Shown here: one piece after another, positions 16,383 to 24,591 of the stretch | How positions within the stretch are numbered: position 1 is the first letter of the stretch | Layout of the letters: each line of letters begins with the position of its first letter | Origin: Methylophaga sp002354555 | GTDB lineage: Bacteria > Pseudomonadota > Gammaproteobacteria > Nitrosococcales > Methylophagaceae | NCBI GenBank assembly: GCA_965215665.1 | Contig: OZ244110.1 | Span: 1,426,001-1,490,000 of the forward strand | DNA length: 64,000 nucleotides | Direction of reading: 5' to 3' | Made by a program: the position numbers and the translations under genes | The notes under the pieces: model-generated | What the model saw: the letters and a program-made list of their open reading frames with translations, nothing else | Database searches by the model: none | Told to the model about the DNA's origin: nothing

Positions 16383-17512
16383 TCCTTCGAAATATAACCC
16401 CATTTATTACGAATTTTTATTGCCGCTAACCCTTCATTAAACGGTTGAGCATGTTCAAATTGGGGTTCGATAACCACTTCACCTTGCCGATTAATATAAC
16501 CATACTGACGATAGTTATAGGTTATCACCGCCAAACCATCCGAAAATGAATATGCCCAGACATATTCCGGTTCAATCTCAATCTGGCCTTCGGTATTGAT
16601 ATAGCCAACCTTGGCGTTTTTCTCCACCCGGGCTAAACCTTCGCGGAAATTCCAGGCATCATCAAAATAAGGCTTAACCACTATTTCTCCACTGGAATCA
16701 ATAAAACCGTATAGCCCATTTTGTTTAATGACGGCAAAACCCTCACCAAATGCTTTGGCCTGATCAAATTGAGGACGGATCAGCCAGTCACCTTCTTTAT
16801 CGATATACCCCCACTTACCATCAACAAATACGGCAGCATAACCCTCACGAAATACCCGACTCTGGGCAAATGCTGGCGTGATTAATTGTTTTCCCTCGGC
16901 ATCGATATATCCCCACTCTTCACCCACTCTAAAGGCCGCACGTTGTTCGCTGAAGATCTGAATTTCATCAAATTGTGCCTTAATGACTTCCTCTCCCTCA
17001 GTATTCAGATAGCCCCATTGATCATTGACTCTGAAACCGGCCAGACCTTGAGAGAAAACCCCAACCTTGTCATATTTGGCCGGGATTACTTCCTGACCAG
17101 AAGTATTAAGAAAGCCCCAGGAGCCATCCTTGATAAAAGCAGCATATCCCTGTTTAAAAGATTGAATTTTCGGGTAGGTGGGCTGCAGTATTATTTTTCC
17201 ATTTCGATCTACAATGCCCCATAGATTATCATTGCGATAGGCGGTGACGCCGCTATCCAAATCATTGATTTCATCAGCGGTGAAAAGAATTTCACCATCG
17301 GGATTGATCATGGCAAATTGTGCAATGCCCTGATTGGCAATCATTACCGCCGCTCGGTCATTTTTAAAACTGCCAGCATCATCAAAAATAAGATCAATCT
17401 TCAGATTTTCTACATAAGCCATGGTAGGCTGAACAGCATGACTGGCAGAGAAGCCGGCGAATGTCAGCGCTGACAGAATATATCCCAATGTTTTAAATAG
17501 TTTTCTACTCAT
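16379..17512 (-). CDS. Exported WG-repeat protein
   Basis: 377 residues from ATG 17512, with AAGGTGG upstream; an in-frame GTG 4 codons earlier sits on top of that ribosome site. A signal peptide (TLGYILSALTFAGFSASHA) precedes about nine tandem repeats of roughly 35 residues with the WG/YG-beta-hairpin motif. Examples are GSWGFLNTSGQEVIPAKYD, DQWGYLNTEGEEVIKAQFD, EWGYIDAEGKQLITPAF and KWGYIDKEGDWLIRPQFD. WG (KWG Leptospira) repeats build beta-propeller-like or solenoid surfaces used for protein binding; no catalytic function is known. The repeats show that most of the protein arose by internal duplication. Confidence 0.85.
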   Translation of the reverse strand: MSRKLFKTLGYILSALTFAGFSASHAVQPTMAYVENLKIDLIFDDAGSFKNDRAAVMIANQGIAQFAMINPDGEILFTADEINDLDSGVTAYRNDNLWGIVDRNGKIILQPTYPKIQSFKQGYAAFIKDGSWGFLNTSGQEVIPAKYDKVGVFSQGLAGFRVNDQWGYLNTEGEEVIKAQFDEIQIFSEQRAAFRVGEEWGYIDAEGKQLITPAFAQSRVFREGYAAVFVDGKWGYIDKEGDWLIRPQFDQAKAFGEGFAVIKQNGLYGFIDSSGEIVVKPYFDDAWNFREGLARVEKNAKVGYINTEGQIEIEPEYVWAYSFSDGLAVITYNYRQYGYINRQGEVVIEPQFEHAQPFNEGLAAIKIRNKWGYISKD

Positions 17513-17661
17513 AACGTCACCCACCTTACGGGAATTATTCCCATGATAAGTCTGTTCTTGATTGGGTGAAAACCTTGTGAAAATAAACTGTTGTGATAAC
17601 AGGCCCTAGGTCCCCACTGCAGCTTAAGCGATAGTGAATCAACAATGTTGATGGAGTATGT

Positions 17662-18069
17662 ATGGAAAAGGATGAAGATACCTATACAGCGCTGAAAATG
17701 ATGGCAGAAACCATTGATCTGAGTTCACGCAATGATAATGACGAGATTATTGGTCTGGAATACTATGTTAATTTCAATGTGTTGACTGACGATGAGCTGG
17801 CCGAACTGATTCAGCTTTGGGAGCAAAGATTAACGACCTGCCGCAAAGAAAAACTGGCGTCGCAATTTACTGTAATCCAAGTGTTTGGCTTAATTGGACT
17901 GGCGATGCTTATTGCCTGGTTATCGGGCGGGATTGCCGGGGCGATTGCCAGTATGATTGGCGTTGTCGGTATGATTGCGATGATTGAAGATAAGCGGGTC
18001 AAGAAAGCGAAACGTAACTTGAAAGATGCAGAGAAAGTCTGCAATAAGCTTCATTCCTATGCTCGTTAG
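17662..18069 (+). CDS. Hypothetical two-helix membrane protein
   Basis: 135 residues. An acidic N-terminal half (MEKDEDTYTALKMMAETIDL) contains the segment YYVNFNVLTDDELAELIQLW. Two close membrane helices follow (VFGLIGLAMLIAWLSGG and AGAIASMIGVVGMIAMIED), then a basic coiled tail (KRVKKAKRNLKDAEKVCNKL). RBS GGAG is present. The arrangement suggests an inner-membrane anchor with both ends in the cytoplasm. Not recognised; no informative neighbours. Confidence 0.65.
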   Translation: MEKDEDTYTALKMMAETIDLSSRNDNDEIIGLEYYVNFNVLTDDELAELIQLWEQRLTTCRKEKLASQFTVIQVFGLIGLAMLIAWLSGGIAGAIASMIGVVGMIAMIEDKRVKKAKRNLKDAEKVCNKLHSYAR

Positions 18070-18136
18070 TCCGTTACAAGGAACCTCCGGCTCGCTTAGT
18101 CAGTCTGGTTAAGCTATCAACTTCAGGAATGTTTGC

Positions 18137-19003
18137 GTGCTTCGCCAGTTTATTCAAAGTTTATTAGGTAGTCTCTCGGCGCTTTCATTAAGTGCTTGTT
18201 CACCGGTAACCGTATTAAACGCCATGGTGCCGGAGTCAGGTTATCAACATCAAGCAGATCTCATTTATGGCGATCATCCGCGCCTGAAACTGGATATCTA
18301 TCAGCCAGTGAATTCAACAGCAACCAGAAAACCAGCCACTGTCATTTTCTTTTATGGTGGCGGCTGGGAAGACGGTGAAAAAGCTGATTATAAATTTGTT
18401 GCAGAAGCACTGACGTCACAGGGAGTCATTGTGGTTATTCCTGATTACCGAGTCTACCCTGAAGTTGTATTTCCTCAATTTATCGAAGATGCTGCTCAAT
18501 CAGTGGCCTGGACCAGACAGCATATTGCAGAGTTTGGCGGTGATCCTGAGCAACTGTTTATTGCCGGACACTCTGCCGGAGCACATATTGCTGCCATGTT
18601 GTCGGTGAATCCGCTTTATTTGCAGCAGGTTGATATGCAGCCACAGCAGTTGCAGGGAATGATTGGTTTAGCTGGACCCTATGATTTCCTGCCACTGAAA
18701 AGTGAGACCTTAAAACAAATTTTTGGCAATGAAAGCAGTCAATGGCAAAGTCAGCCAGTGAATTTTGTCACCAACGATCATCCCCCGATGTTATTGCTGG
18801 TAGGCACTGATGATCGTACTGTACTCCCACGTAACAGTTATCGACTGGCAGATAAACTCAAGCAGCATGGTAATTCAGTAGAATTGGTGGAATTTGATGG
18901 GTACGGCCATGTGGCTATGGTTGCCAAGCTGGCAAAACCTCTGCGTGGAGAAGGTGCTTTACTTGCTCCAATCACAACATTTATTGAAAAATATCGAGAT
19001 TAG
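18137..19003 (+). CDS. Alpha/beta hydrolase (esterase-like), probable lipoprotein
   Basis: 288 residues from a GTG start with AGGAA upstream. The signal peptide ends at a lipobox-like LSAC (about residue 21). The alpha/beta-hydrolase fold shows the oxyanion segment FFYGGGWEDG, the nucleophile elbow GHSAGAH (Ser about 150), acid Asp in VGTDDRTVLP and the catalytic His in DGYGHVAM. This is the BD-FAE/carboxylesterase branch, related to kynurenine-formamidase-like enzymes. The substrate is unknown. It overlaps the end of the convergent oxidoreductase gene by 4 bases. Confidence 0.82.
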   Translation: MLRQFIQSLLGSLSALSLSACSPVTVLNAMVPESGYQHQADLIYGDHPRLKLDIYQPVNSTATRKPATVIFFYGGGWEDGEKADYKFVAEALTSQGVIVVIPDYRVYPEVVFPQFIEDAAQSVAWTRQHIAEFGGDPEQLFIAGHSAGAHIAAMLSVNPLYLQQVDMQPQQLQGMIGLAGPYDFLPLKSETLKQIFGNESSQWQSQPVNFVTNDHPPMLLLVGTDDRTVLPRNSYRLADKLKQHGNSVELVEFDGYGHVAMVAKLAKPLRGEGALLAPITTFIEKYRD

Positions 19004-19986
19004 CTTAACTCCAGAATGAGTTGCTGTGCCAATGTATCGGCACTACTGAAAGCCGACTCAACTCGACCCTGAATGCACCAGTCACCGCAAGCCGCCAGTT
19101 TTAGTGTGTTATCCAGATAAGCCTGTTGACCAGTTTGAGCAGGAATATTGGCGTAGACCCAGCGTTTTAAATCAATATGACTGACTTTATCAATATCCAG
19201 TCCACTGACACGATGCACTTCATCAAGCATCTGTTGTTTGATTCGCTCATCATCGACTGCCAGGTTTTCTTCTGCCCAGACATTATTGGCTTGTATCACC
19301 ATTGAAAACCCACCGGAGCGAGAAGGTTTAGAGCTGTTAACCGACATCCAGCTTATTTTTGCATTGCGAACTAACGCTGCTTGCCAGTCGGGTGTGGGGG
19401 CATCATTAAAGCCCAGCATTAACGCGTAACAGGCCAGCATTTTTGTGTGCTCAATAGAGTGGTGGCTGGCAAACTCCTTTGGTAAAAGATCGGCGGTTTG
19501 TCTCGCTGGCAGACAGCTGATCACCCAATCAAAATCATTCGCAATTTGCGTCTCCTGATGCAATAAGCACCATTTCCCATTCTGTTGCTTAAGATGGGTG
19601 ATTTGCTGATTAAACTGAATATTCAAGGGCGCAGCGAGTGCCTGAGCAAACGCCTGCATATCAGGACTGCCAACATAATGTGGATAGTCTGCATTCCACT
19701 GGCGTTCTACTACTTTTTCAGTTCCGGCGAATTCTGCGAAATATGCATCCCAGCGTTGTATCACCTGCTTTTTGATTAATGGCTGAATAAATTCGGCAAA
19801 CCGTGGCGTTTTAACTGTAAAAAATTGGGCACCGTGATCAAACTGAAATGGGCCCGCGGTGCGTGATGCCAATCTGCCGCCAGCACGGCGAGCTTTTTCG
19901 AACAAATGAATGTCCGCATAGGGCTGAAGCTGATGAGCCAGTGTGAGTCCTGCCAGTCCGCTGCCAATAATTGCAATTTTGCTCAT
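19000..19986 (-). CDS. FAD-dependent amine-oxidase-like oxidoreductase (renalase-like)
   Basis: 328 residues from ATG 19986 (MSKIAIIGSGLAGLTLAHQL). A TTG 10 codons upstream is possible; neither start has a clear ribosome site. The N-terminal dinucleotide-binding fold (GSGLAGL, then Glu of LFEKARRAGGRL) and the amine-oxidase/renalase pattern FDHGAQFF are present. The C-terminal end AACGDWCIQGRVESAFSSA is the second FAD contact. Such proteins are soluble flavoproteins of unknown substrate in bacteria. It lies downstream of pqqA on the same strand but behind its terminator, so it is probably separate. Confidence 0.8.
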   Translation of the reverse strand: MSKIAIIGSGLAGLTLAHQLQPYADIHLFEKARRAGGRLASRTAGPFQFDHGAQFFTVKTPRFAEFIQPLIKKQVIQRWDAYFAEFAGTEKVVERQWNADYPHYVGSPDMQAFAQALAAPLNIQFNQQITHLKQQNGKWCLLHQETQIANDFDWVISCLPARQTADLLPKEFASHHSIEHTKMLACYALMLGFNDAPTPDWQAALVRNAKISWMSVNSSKPSRSGGFSMVIQANNVWAEENLAVDDERIKQQMLDEVHRVSGLDIDKVSHIDLKRWVYANIPAQTGQQAYLDNTLKLAACGDWCIQGRVESAFSSADTLAQQLILELS

Positions 19987-20054
19987 GTGGATCCGAGGAG
20001 GTAATGAATTCGGCAATCAGACCAAAGTGGTTATGAAGAGGTTTCTGACAGGCG

Positions 20055-20090
20055 AAAAAAAACCCCAGTCCGAAGACTGAGGTTTTTTAT
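20055..20090 (-). terminator. Strong terminator of pqqA (bidirectional)
   Basis: The 8-bp stem CCCCAGTC / GACTGAGG (one G-T pair on the transcript) closes a CGAA tetraloop (TTCG on the minus strand). Eight T follow on the minus strand (A at 20055-20062), and a T-rich tract follows on the plus strand. It ends the pqqA transcript about 25 bases after its stop, which makes pqqA a single-gene unit. Confidence 0.9.
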
Positions 20091-20107
20091 TTTTTTATAA
20101 CTGCGTA

Positions 20108-20179
20108 TTAACGGTTGCAGATATACATTGTTACTTCGAAACCGAAACGCATGTCTGAATATTCTGGTTTAGTCCACAT
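20108..20179 (-). CDS. pqqA: PqqA, PQQ precursor peptide (orphan copy)
   Basis: 23-residue peptide. The ATG is at 20179-20177 and the TAA at 20110-20108, with AGGAG 8 bases upstream. It begins MWTKPEYSDMRFGFE and continues VTMYICNR. It contains the diagnostic ExxxY (E15-V-T-M-Y19), whose Glu and Tyr side chains are cross-linked by PqqE and become the PQQ skeleton. PQQ is the cofactor of methanol dehydrogenase. No pqqB, C, D or E gene is adjacent: the flanks are an FAD oxidoreductase and gor. Methylotrophs are known to carry extra pqqA copies apart from the biosynthetic operon. A small stem-loop (TCAGC-TTTT-GCTGA, 20203-20216) lies just before the ribosome site. The gene is so short that automatic callers often miss it. 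Confidence 0.96.
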   Translation of the reverse strand: MWTKPEYSDMRFGFEVTMYICNR

Positions 20180-20275
20180 AATCATTCTCCTAAAATTTGA
20201 TATCAGCTTTTGCTGACTTAGGTATAGATTAGCGTGTTCAAACAACTTAAACCTCAGTGATACACCCGAAAAGAC

Positions 20276-20290
20276 TCAGGATTTTCCTGA
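20276..20290 (-). terminator. Possible weak terminator after gor
   Basis: The hairpin TCAGGA-AAA-TCCTGA begins directly after the gor stop codon on the minus strand and is followed by GTCTTTT. The stem is short and the T run is only four, so it may be leaky and allow read-through into pqqA. Confidence 0.4.
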
Positions 20291-21646
20291 TCAATCACTT
20301 ATAGGAGTGCGCATGGTGACAAATTCTTCCGCAGCCGTTGGGTGAATGCCAATCGTCGCATCAAAATCCGTTTTGGTGGCACCGCATTTAATCGCGATGG
20401 CTATGCCCTGCATAATTTCCCCTGCCGAGTCTCCCACCATGTGTGCCCCTAAAACTTTATCAGTATTACCGTCGACCAGCAATTTCATTAAAGTACGTTC
20501 CTGCGAGCCACCCAGGGTATGTTTCATCGCACGAAAGTTTGAGCGAAATTTCAATACATTTGAATATTCCTTACGTGCCTGTTCTTCCGTCATACCGACA
20601 GTACCGATATTGGGCTGACAAAACACTGTGGTGGCAATATTGCTGTAATCCACTTTACAAGGTTGCTTATCAAACAGATAGCCAGCCAGTGCCATCCCCT
20701 CGGCTAACGCCACAGGTGTCAGTTCAATACCACCTGTTACATCGCCCAAGGCGTAAATACTGGGCTCGGACGTCTGAAAGGTTGTATTCACATCGATATG
20801 TCCGCTTTTACCAAGCTTAATATCAACATTTTCGAGTCCTAACCCATCCAGGTGTGGTTTTCTGCCGGTGGCAAATAACACAGCATCAACCGTTAAATGA
20901 TGACCATCCGACATGGTTAAATATAAACTGTCATCTTTTTGTTTCTTAATTGATTTCACTTCGGTATTAAAGTGAATATGCACACCATTTTGTTGAATCT
21001 GCTCTGCAGCAAATTCAGCCGTCTCTTTATCAAAACCGTTCAGTAATCCGCCACCACGGACAATTTGTGTGACTTGGGACCCTAAGCCATGAAAGATACC
21101 TGCAAACTCCACGGCAATATACCCCCCGCCCACAACCGCCAGACGTTTAGGGAATTCTGCCAAATCAAATATTCCATTGGAATCTACAGCATGGGTTTTA
21201 CCGGGAATATCCGGGATAAATGGCCAGCCGCCGGTGGCAATCAAAATTCGTTCTGTGGTGAATTGTTTACCATTTACTTCCACCGTATGAGCATCGATGA
21301 TTTTGCCTCTGCCATCGATAATCTCGACGCCGGCACGATCCAGAATGCCTTCATAGACACCATTTAAACGACTGATTTCATCCGTTTTGTTATCACGCAA
21401 TGTTGCCCAGTCAAAAGCCGGTTTACTGACTTTCCAACCAAAGCCTTTGGCATCGTTAAAATGGGCAGAATATTCAGAAGCATAAACATAGAGTTTTTTA
21501 GGTACACACCCAACGTTTACGCAGGTGCCGCCCAGATAACGATCTTCGCATACTGCGACTTTTGCACCATATGATGCCGCCATACGGCTGGCTCGAACGC
21601 CACCTGAACCGGCACCAATAACAAATAAATCGTAATCGTATTGCAT
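20291..21646 (-). CDS. gor: Glutathione-disulfide reductase
   Basis: 451 residues, typical length. FAD-binding GAGSGGVRA is followed by the redox-active disulfide GGTCVNVGCVPKK. The NADPH domain has VVGGGYIAVEFAGI, with arginine in IVRGGGLLNGFD as expected for NADPH use. A second FAD contact YALGDVTGG and the C-terminal dimer-interface HPTAAEEF, with the catalytic His, are present. It reduces GSSG with NADPH in the cytoplasm. Located 91 bases after the peroxiredoxin gene on the same strand, so it likely recycles the glutathione used by that peroxidase. Confidence 0.93.
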   Translation of the reverse strand: MQYDYDLFVIGAGSGGVRASRMAASYGAKVAVCEDRYLGGTCVNVGCVPKKLYVYASEYSAHFNDAKGFGWKVSKPAFDWATLRDNKTDEISRLNGVYEGILDRAGVEIIDGRGKIIDAHTVEVNGKQFTTERILIATGGWPFIPDIPGKTHAVDSNGIFDLAEFPKRLAVVGGGYIAVEFAGIFHGLGSQVTQIVRGGGLLNGFDKETAEFAAEQIQQNGVHIHFNTEVKSIKKQKDDSLYLTMSDGHHLTVDAVLFATGRKPHLDGLGLENVDIKLGKSGHIDVNTTFQTSEPSIYALGDVTGGIELTPVALAEGMALAGYLFDKQPCKVDYSNIATTVFCQPNIGTVGMTEEQARKEYSNVLKFRSNFRAMKHTLGGSQERTLMKLLVDGNTDKVLGAHMVGDSAGEIMQGIAIAIKCGATKTDFDATIGIHPTAAEEFVTMRTPISD

Positions 21647-21737
21647 CTAAAAAACTCCTGTGCGCCACTGAACTTTACAAAAAAATACCGGACCTGAATG
21701 GCCACAGGTCCGGTGTATTATGGCTAATGCAGCATTA

Positions 21738-22259
21738 TTATTTGTTCAAATAATCCAGCATGGTATCGACGCCGCTTACTTCAAATGGATCATCAGGGCA
21801 GTTGTCCATCTGACCTGGCTCAGCAAAAAGTTTTTTCACTTCACCATCAACCACATGCATTGAATAACGCCATGAACGCTCACCAAAACCCAGATTTTCT
21901 TTTTTCACCAGCATGTTCATGCCACGCGTAAATTCACCATTACCATCTGGCAGCAATTTAACTTTATTCACTTCCTGACGCTTGCCCCATTGGAACATAG
22001 TGAAAGCATCATTAACGGACAGGCAATAAACTTCATCAATGCCTTTTGCCTTAAGCTCATCATAGTGTTCTTCGTAACCTGGCAAGTGAGTACTTGAACA
22101 GGTCGGGGTAAACGCACCAGGCAGAGCAAAGACGATGACGCTTTTACCTTTGAAAATTTCATCAGTCGTGACATCCTGCCAACGGAAAGGGTTGTCGCCC
22201 CCGATGCTTTCATCTCTTACACGGGTTTTAAAAACGACATTAGGTACTCGTTGAGTCAT
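21738..22259 (-). CDS. Glutathione-type peroxiredoxin (Prx5 family)
   Basis: 173 residues, no signal peptide. The peroxidatic Cys lies in PGAFTPTCSSTHLPGY, the Prx5/AhpE-like motif, and the protein has typical GFGERSWRYSMHV and a C-terminal CPDDPFEVSG. In several gammaproteobacteria this protein is fused to a C-terminal glutaredoxin; here that domain is absent, the protein stopping at DTMLDYLNK. Reduction is probably by GSH/glutaredoxin supplied in trans, which fits the following gor gene. Ribosome site AGGAG lies upstream of the ATG. Confidence 0.9.
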   Translation of the reverse strand: MTQRVPNVVFKTRVRDESIGGDNPFRWQDVTTDEIFKGKSVIVFALPGAFTPTCSSTHLPGYEEHYDELKAKGIDEVYCLSVNDAFTMFQWGKRQEVNKVKLLPDGNGEFTRGMNMLVKKENLGFGERSWRYSMHVVDGEVKKLFAEPGQMDNCPDDPFEVSGVDTMLDYLNK

Positions 22260-22381
22260 GTTGTTAATCTCCTTTTTTGGGGGTGTTGTATCCTGAACAT
22301 TTATTCAGTTGCGAGCAGTGTAGCGGAACACTTACGATTAATAAAACAAGTTATTCCGGTTTTTTTAATCGGGAAAAACGA

Positions 22382-24580
22382 TTAATCCTGCGACTGACTA
22401 TTGATATCAATCGCCATATTCAGTTGTTGTCCACTACGCTTGTTTCTATACATTGCTTCGTCAGCCAGCGTGTAAAGTTGTTGTAAATCGTAATCGCTTA
22501 ATGCTTTCGTGGTCGTGATACCAAAGCTGTAATGTAAGCGAATATCACTATGGATGGACTGGTTGTAGGAGTCTACCGTGTTGGAAAGCCGCTGCAGAAT
22601 GGCGGTTTGATCAGTATCGTTCTGATTGACCATCAACACGACAAATTCATCTCCCCCAATACGACCGATTAAATCTGAATCACGAAAGGTATTGTTTAGT
22701 AACGTTGAAAATTGCAGTAAGGCATTATCGCCAGCTTGATGACTATGACTATCATTGATTTGTTTGAAGTTATCCAGATCAAAATAGATCAGCGACGCTT
22801 CACAGCCCTGGTTTCGGCACATTTGTAGAATATGATTGGCCCGAAATTCAAAACCTCTTCTATTGAGCAAACCCGTTAAATGATCTTCACAAAGCAGCTG
22901 ATTGGTGGCGATTTCTTCTTCTACCATCAACGCGAGTTCACCTAATAATCGTGAATCCCGTTCACTGATATATCGTGGTTTATGATCAATCAGACATAAC
23001 GCCCCCAATCTTTCGCCACCGGGTGCCCGGATCGGAAAACCGGCATAAAACCTTATAAAAGGAGCATTCAATACCAAAGGATTATCATTAAAACGAACAT
23101 CAATGGTTGCATCATTCACAATAAAGCTTTTTTCCTGCTCGATCGTATAGTTGCAAAAAGCCTGTTCTCGAGGAGTTTCAGAGGCATCTAAACCAAATTT
23201 TGATTTAAACCACTGTCTTTCTTCATCCAGTAAGGTAATCAGCGCGATCGGTACATCGAACATGCGTTTTGCTAAACGGGTAATTCGATCAAATCGCTGT
23301 TCAGCAGGGGTGTCCATAATTTTCAATGATTCAAGCGCTTTTAGCCGCTGGTGTTCCAGTGCCAGTTTGCGCTGTTGCAGCCACTGGTTAACCTGATCGG
23401 CGGGGACCGGTCTGCCAATAAAAAATCCCTGGGCTTTATCACAACCTTGCTGTTGCAGGAACTGTAACGTGGCATAGTCTTCAATGCCTTCAGCGATTAC
23501 TTTCATATCCAGACTGTGGGCCAGTTCGATAATCGCCTGAATGACAAGTCTTGATTCTCGTGACTGTTGTGCCGTCATCACAAACGATTTATCGACTTTT
23601 ACTTCAGAGAACGGCATTCGTACCAGTTGCAACATCGACGAAAAACCCGTTCCAAAGTCATCAATGGAAAGTTGAAATCCTTTCATTCTTAAACGGGTCA
23701 GAATATCCAGAGAGGCAACGGGATCATCCATTGCACCGGTCTCTGTGAGCTCAAGCATAATGGTGTGCAGTTTTACTTCATGAGCGTCACATAATGCTTC
23801 AATCTGATTAAACAGCGTCAGGTTACGAAGTGATAATGCAGAAATATTCATCGAGCAAAGAAGTTTATGAGACTGAGGTGTCACCGGGTTTACTCGTTGT
23901 TGCTGGCAAAACTGCCTAAACCAGGGTAATGCTTGTTCGAAAACCAGTATGGTTAAATCATCAATCAGATTGTTCTGCTCGGCAATGGCTATAAACACAT
24001 CCGGAGCAATAAATCCATATTCCGCATGATTCCAGCGAGCCAGCGCCTCAAAACCCATTAAGTCACCACTGGTGCAGTCCACTTTGGGTTGATACGCCAA
24101 GGTAATTTCCCGGTTGGTAATTGCTTGAGCCACATCTGCGGCTGTAATCGCGGGGACACTGGCAGATGATTGCAGATGATGGCCATCAAGCAAATCGGTA
24201 GGATTAAGTGATGGCAAATCAATCATTTCACGGAAAGCTTTTGGATTAAAGGGTTTTGGTAAAATCCCGACAATGTTTAATCCATGAGCCGCCGCTGACC
24301 GGGCGGCGGCCTGTAACACCTGATGGCCAACCCCGCTGGTAATAATGATTTTTGCAGTAACCAGTTGCTCTCCCAGAGCCCCCAGAACTTCTACCCCATC
24401 CATATCGGGCATGATCAGGTCTAGCGCAATATGGGTAGGCTGCCACTCATTGAGTAAACTGAAAAAACTTATTGCATTAGTGGTCACTTTCACTGACATA
24501 CCGGCGTATTCGGCAACATTACGGATGGTCTCTCCGGTCAGTTCGTCGTCATCCAGTATCAACAGTTTATGATCCGACAT
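22382..24580 (-). CDS. REC-EAL-GAF-GGDEF c-di-GMP signalling protein
   Basis: 732 residues. Order: receiver (about 5-120, Asp in IALDLIMPDMDG); EAL phosphodiesterase (about 150-400) with FEALARW, ELTETGAMDD, IDDFGTGFSSM and AEGIEDY all present; GAF (about 430-570); GGDEF cyclase (about 580-725) with an intact RIGGDEFVVLM. Catalytic residues look complete in both enzymatic domains, so it may both make and break c-di-GMP. EAL before GGDEF, with a GAF sensor between them, is less usual than GGDEF-EAL. Its start lies 11 bases after the stop of the upstream hybrid kinase, which is probably the phosphodonor for its receiver domain. Confidence 0.9.
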   Translation of the reverse strand: MSDHKLLILDDDELTGETIRNVAEYAGMSVKVTTNAISFFSLLNEWQPTHIALDLIMPDMDGVEVLGALGEQLVTAKIIITSGVGHQVLQAAARSAAAHGLNIVGILPKPFNPKAFREMIDLPSLNPTDLLDGHHLQSSASVPAITAADVAQAITNREITLAYQPKVDCTSGDLMGFEALARWNHAEYGFIAPDVFIAIAEQNNLIDDLTILVFEQALPWFRQFCQQQRVNPVTPQSHKLLCSMNISALSLRNLTLFNQIEALCDAHEVKLHTIMLELTETGAMDDPVASLDILTRLRMKGFQLSIDDFGTGFSSMLQLVRMPFSEVKVDKSFVMTAQQSRESRLVIQAIIELAHSLDMKVIAEGIEDYATLQFLQQQGCDKAQGFFIGRPVPADQVNQWLQQRKLALEHQRLKALESLKIMDTPAEQRFDRITRLAKRMFDVPIALITLLDEERQWFKSKFGLDASETPREQAFCNYTIEQEKSFIVNDATIDVRFNDNPLVLNAPFIRFYAGFPIRAPGGERLGALCLIDHKPRYISERDSRLLGELALMVEEEIATNQLLCEDHLTGLLNRRGFEFRANHILQMCRNQGCEASLIYFDLDNFKQINDSHSHQAGDNALLQFSTLLNNTFRDSDLIGRIGGDEFVVLMVNQNDTDQTAILQRLSNTVDSYNQSIHSDIRLHYSFGITTTKALSDYDLQQLYTLADEAMYRNKRSGQQLNMAIDINSQSQD

Positions 24581-24591
24581 TTATTAATCTC

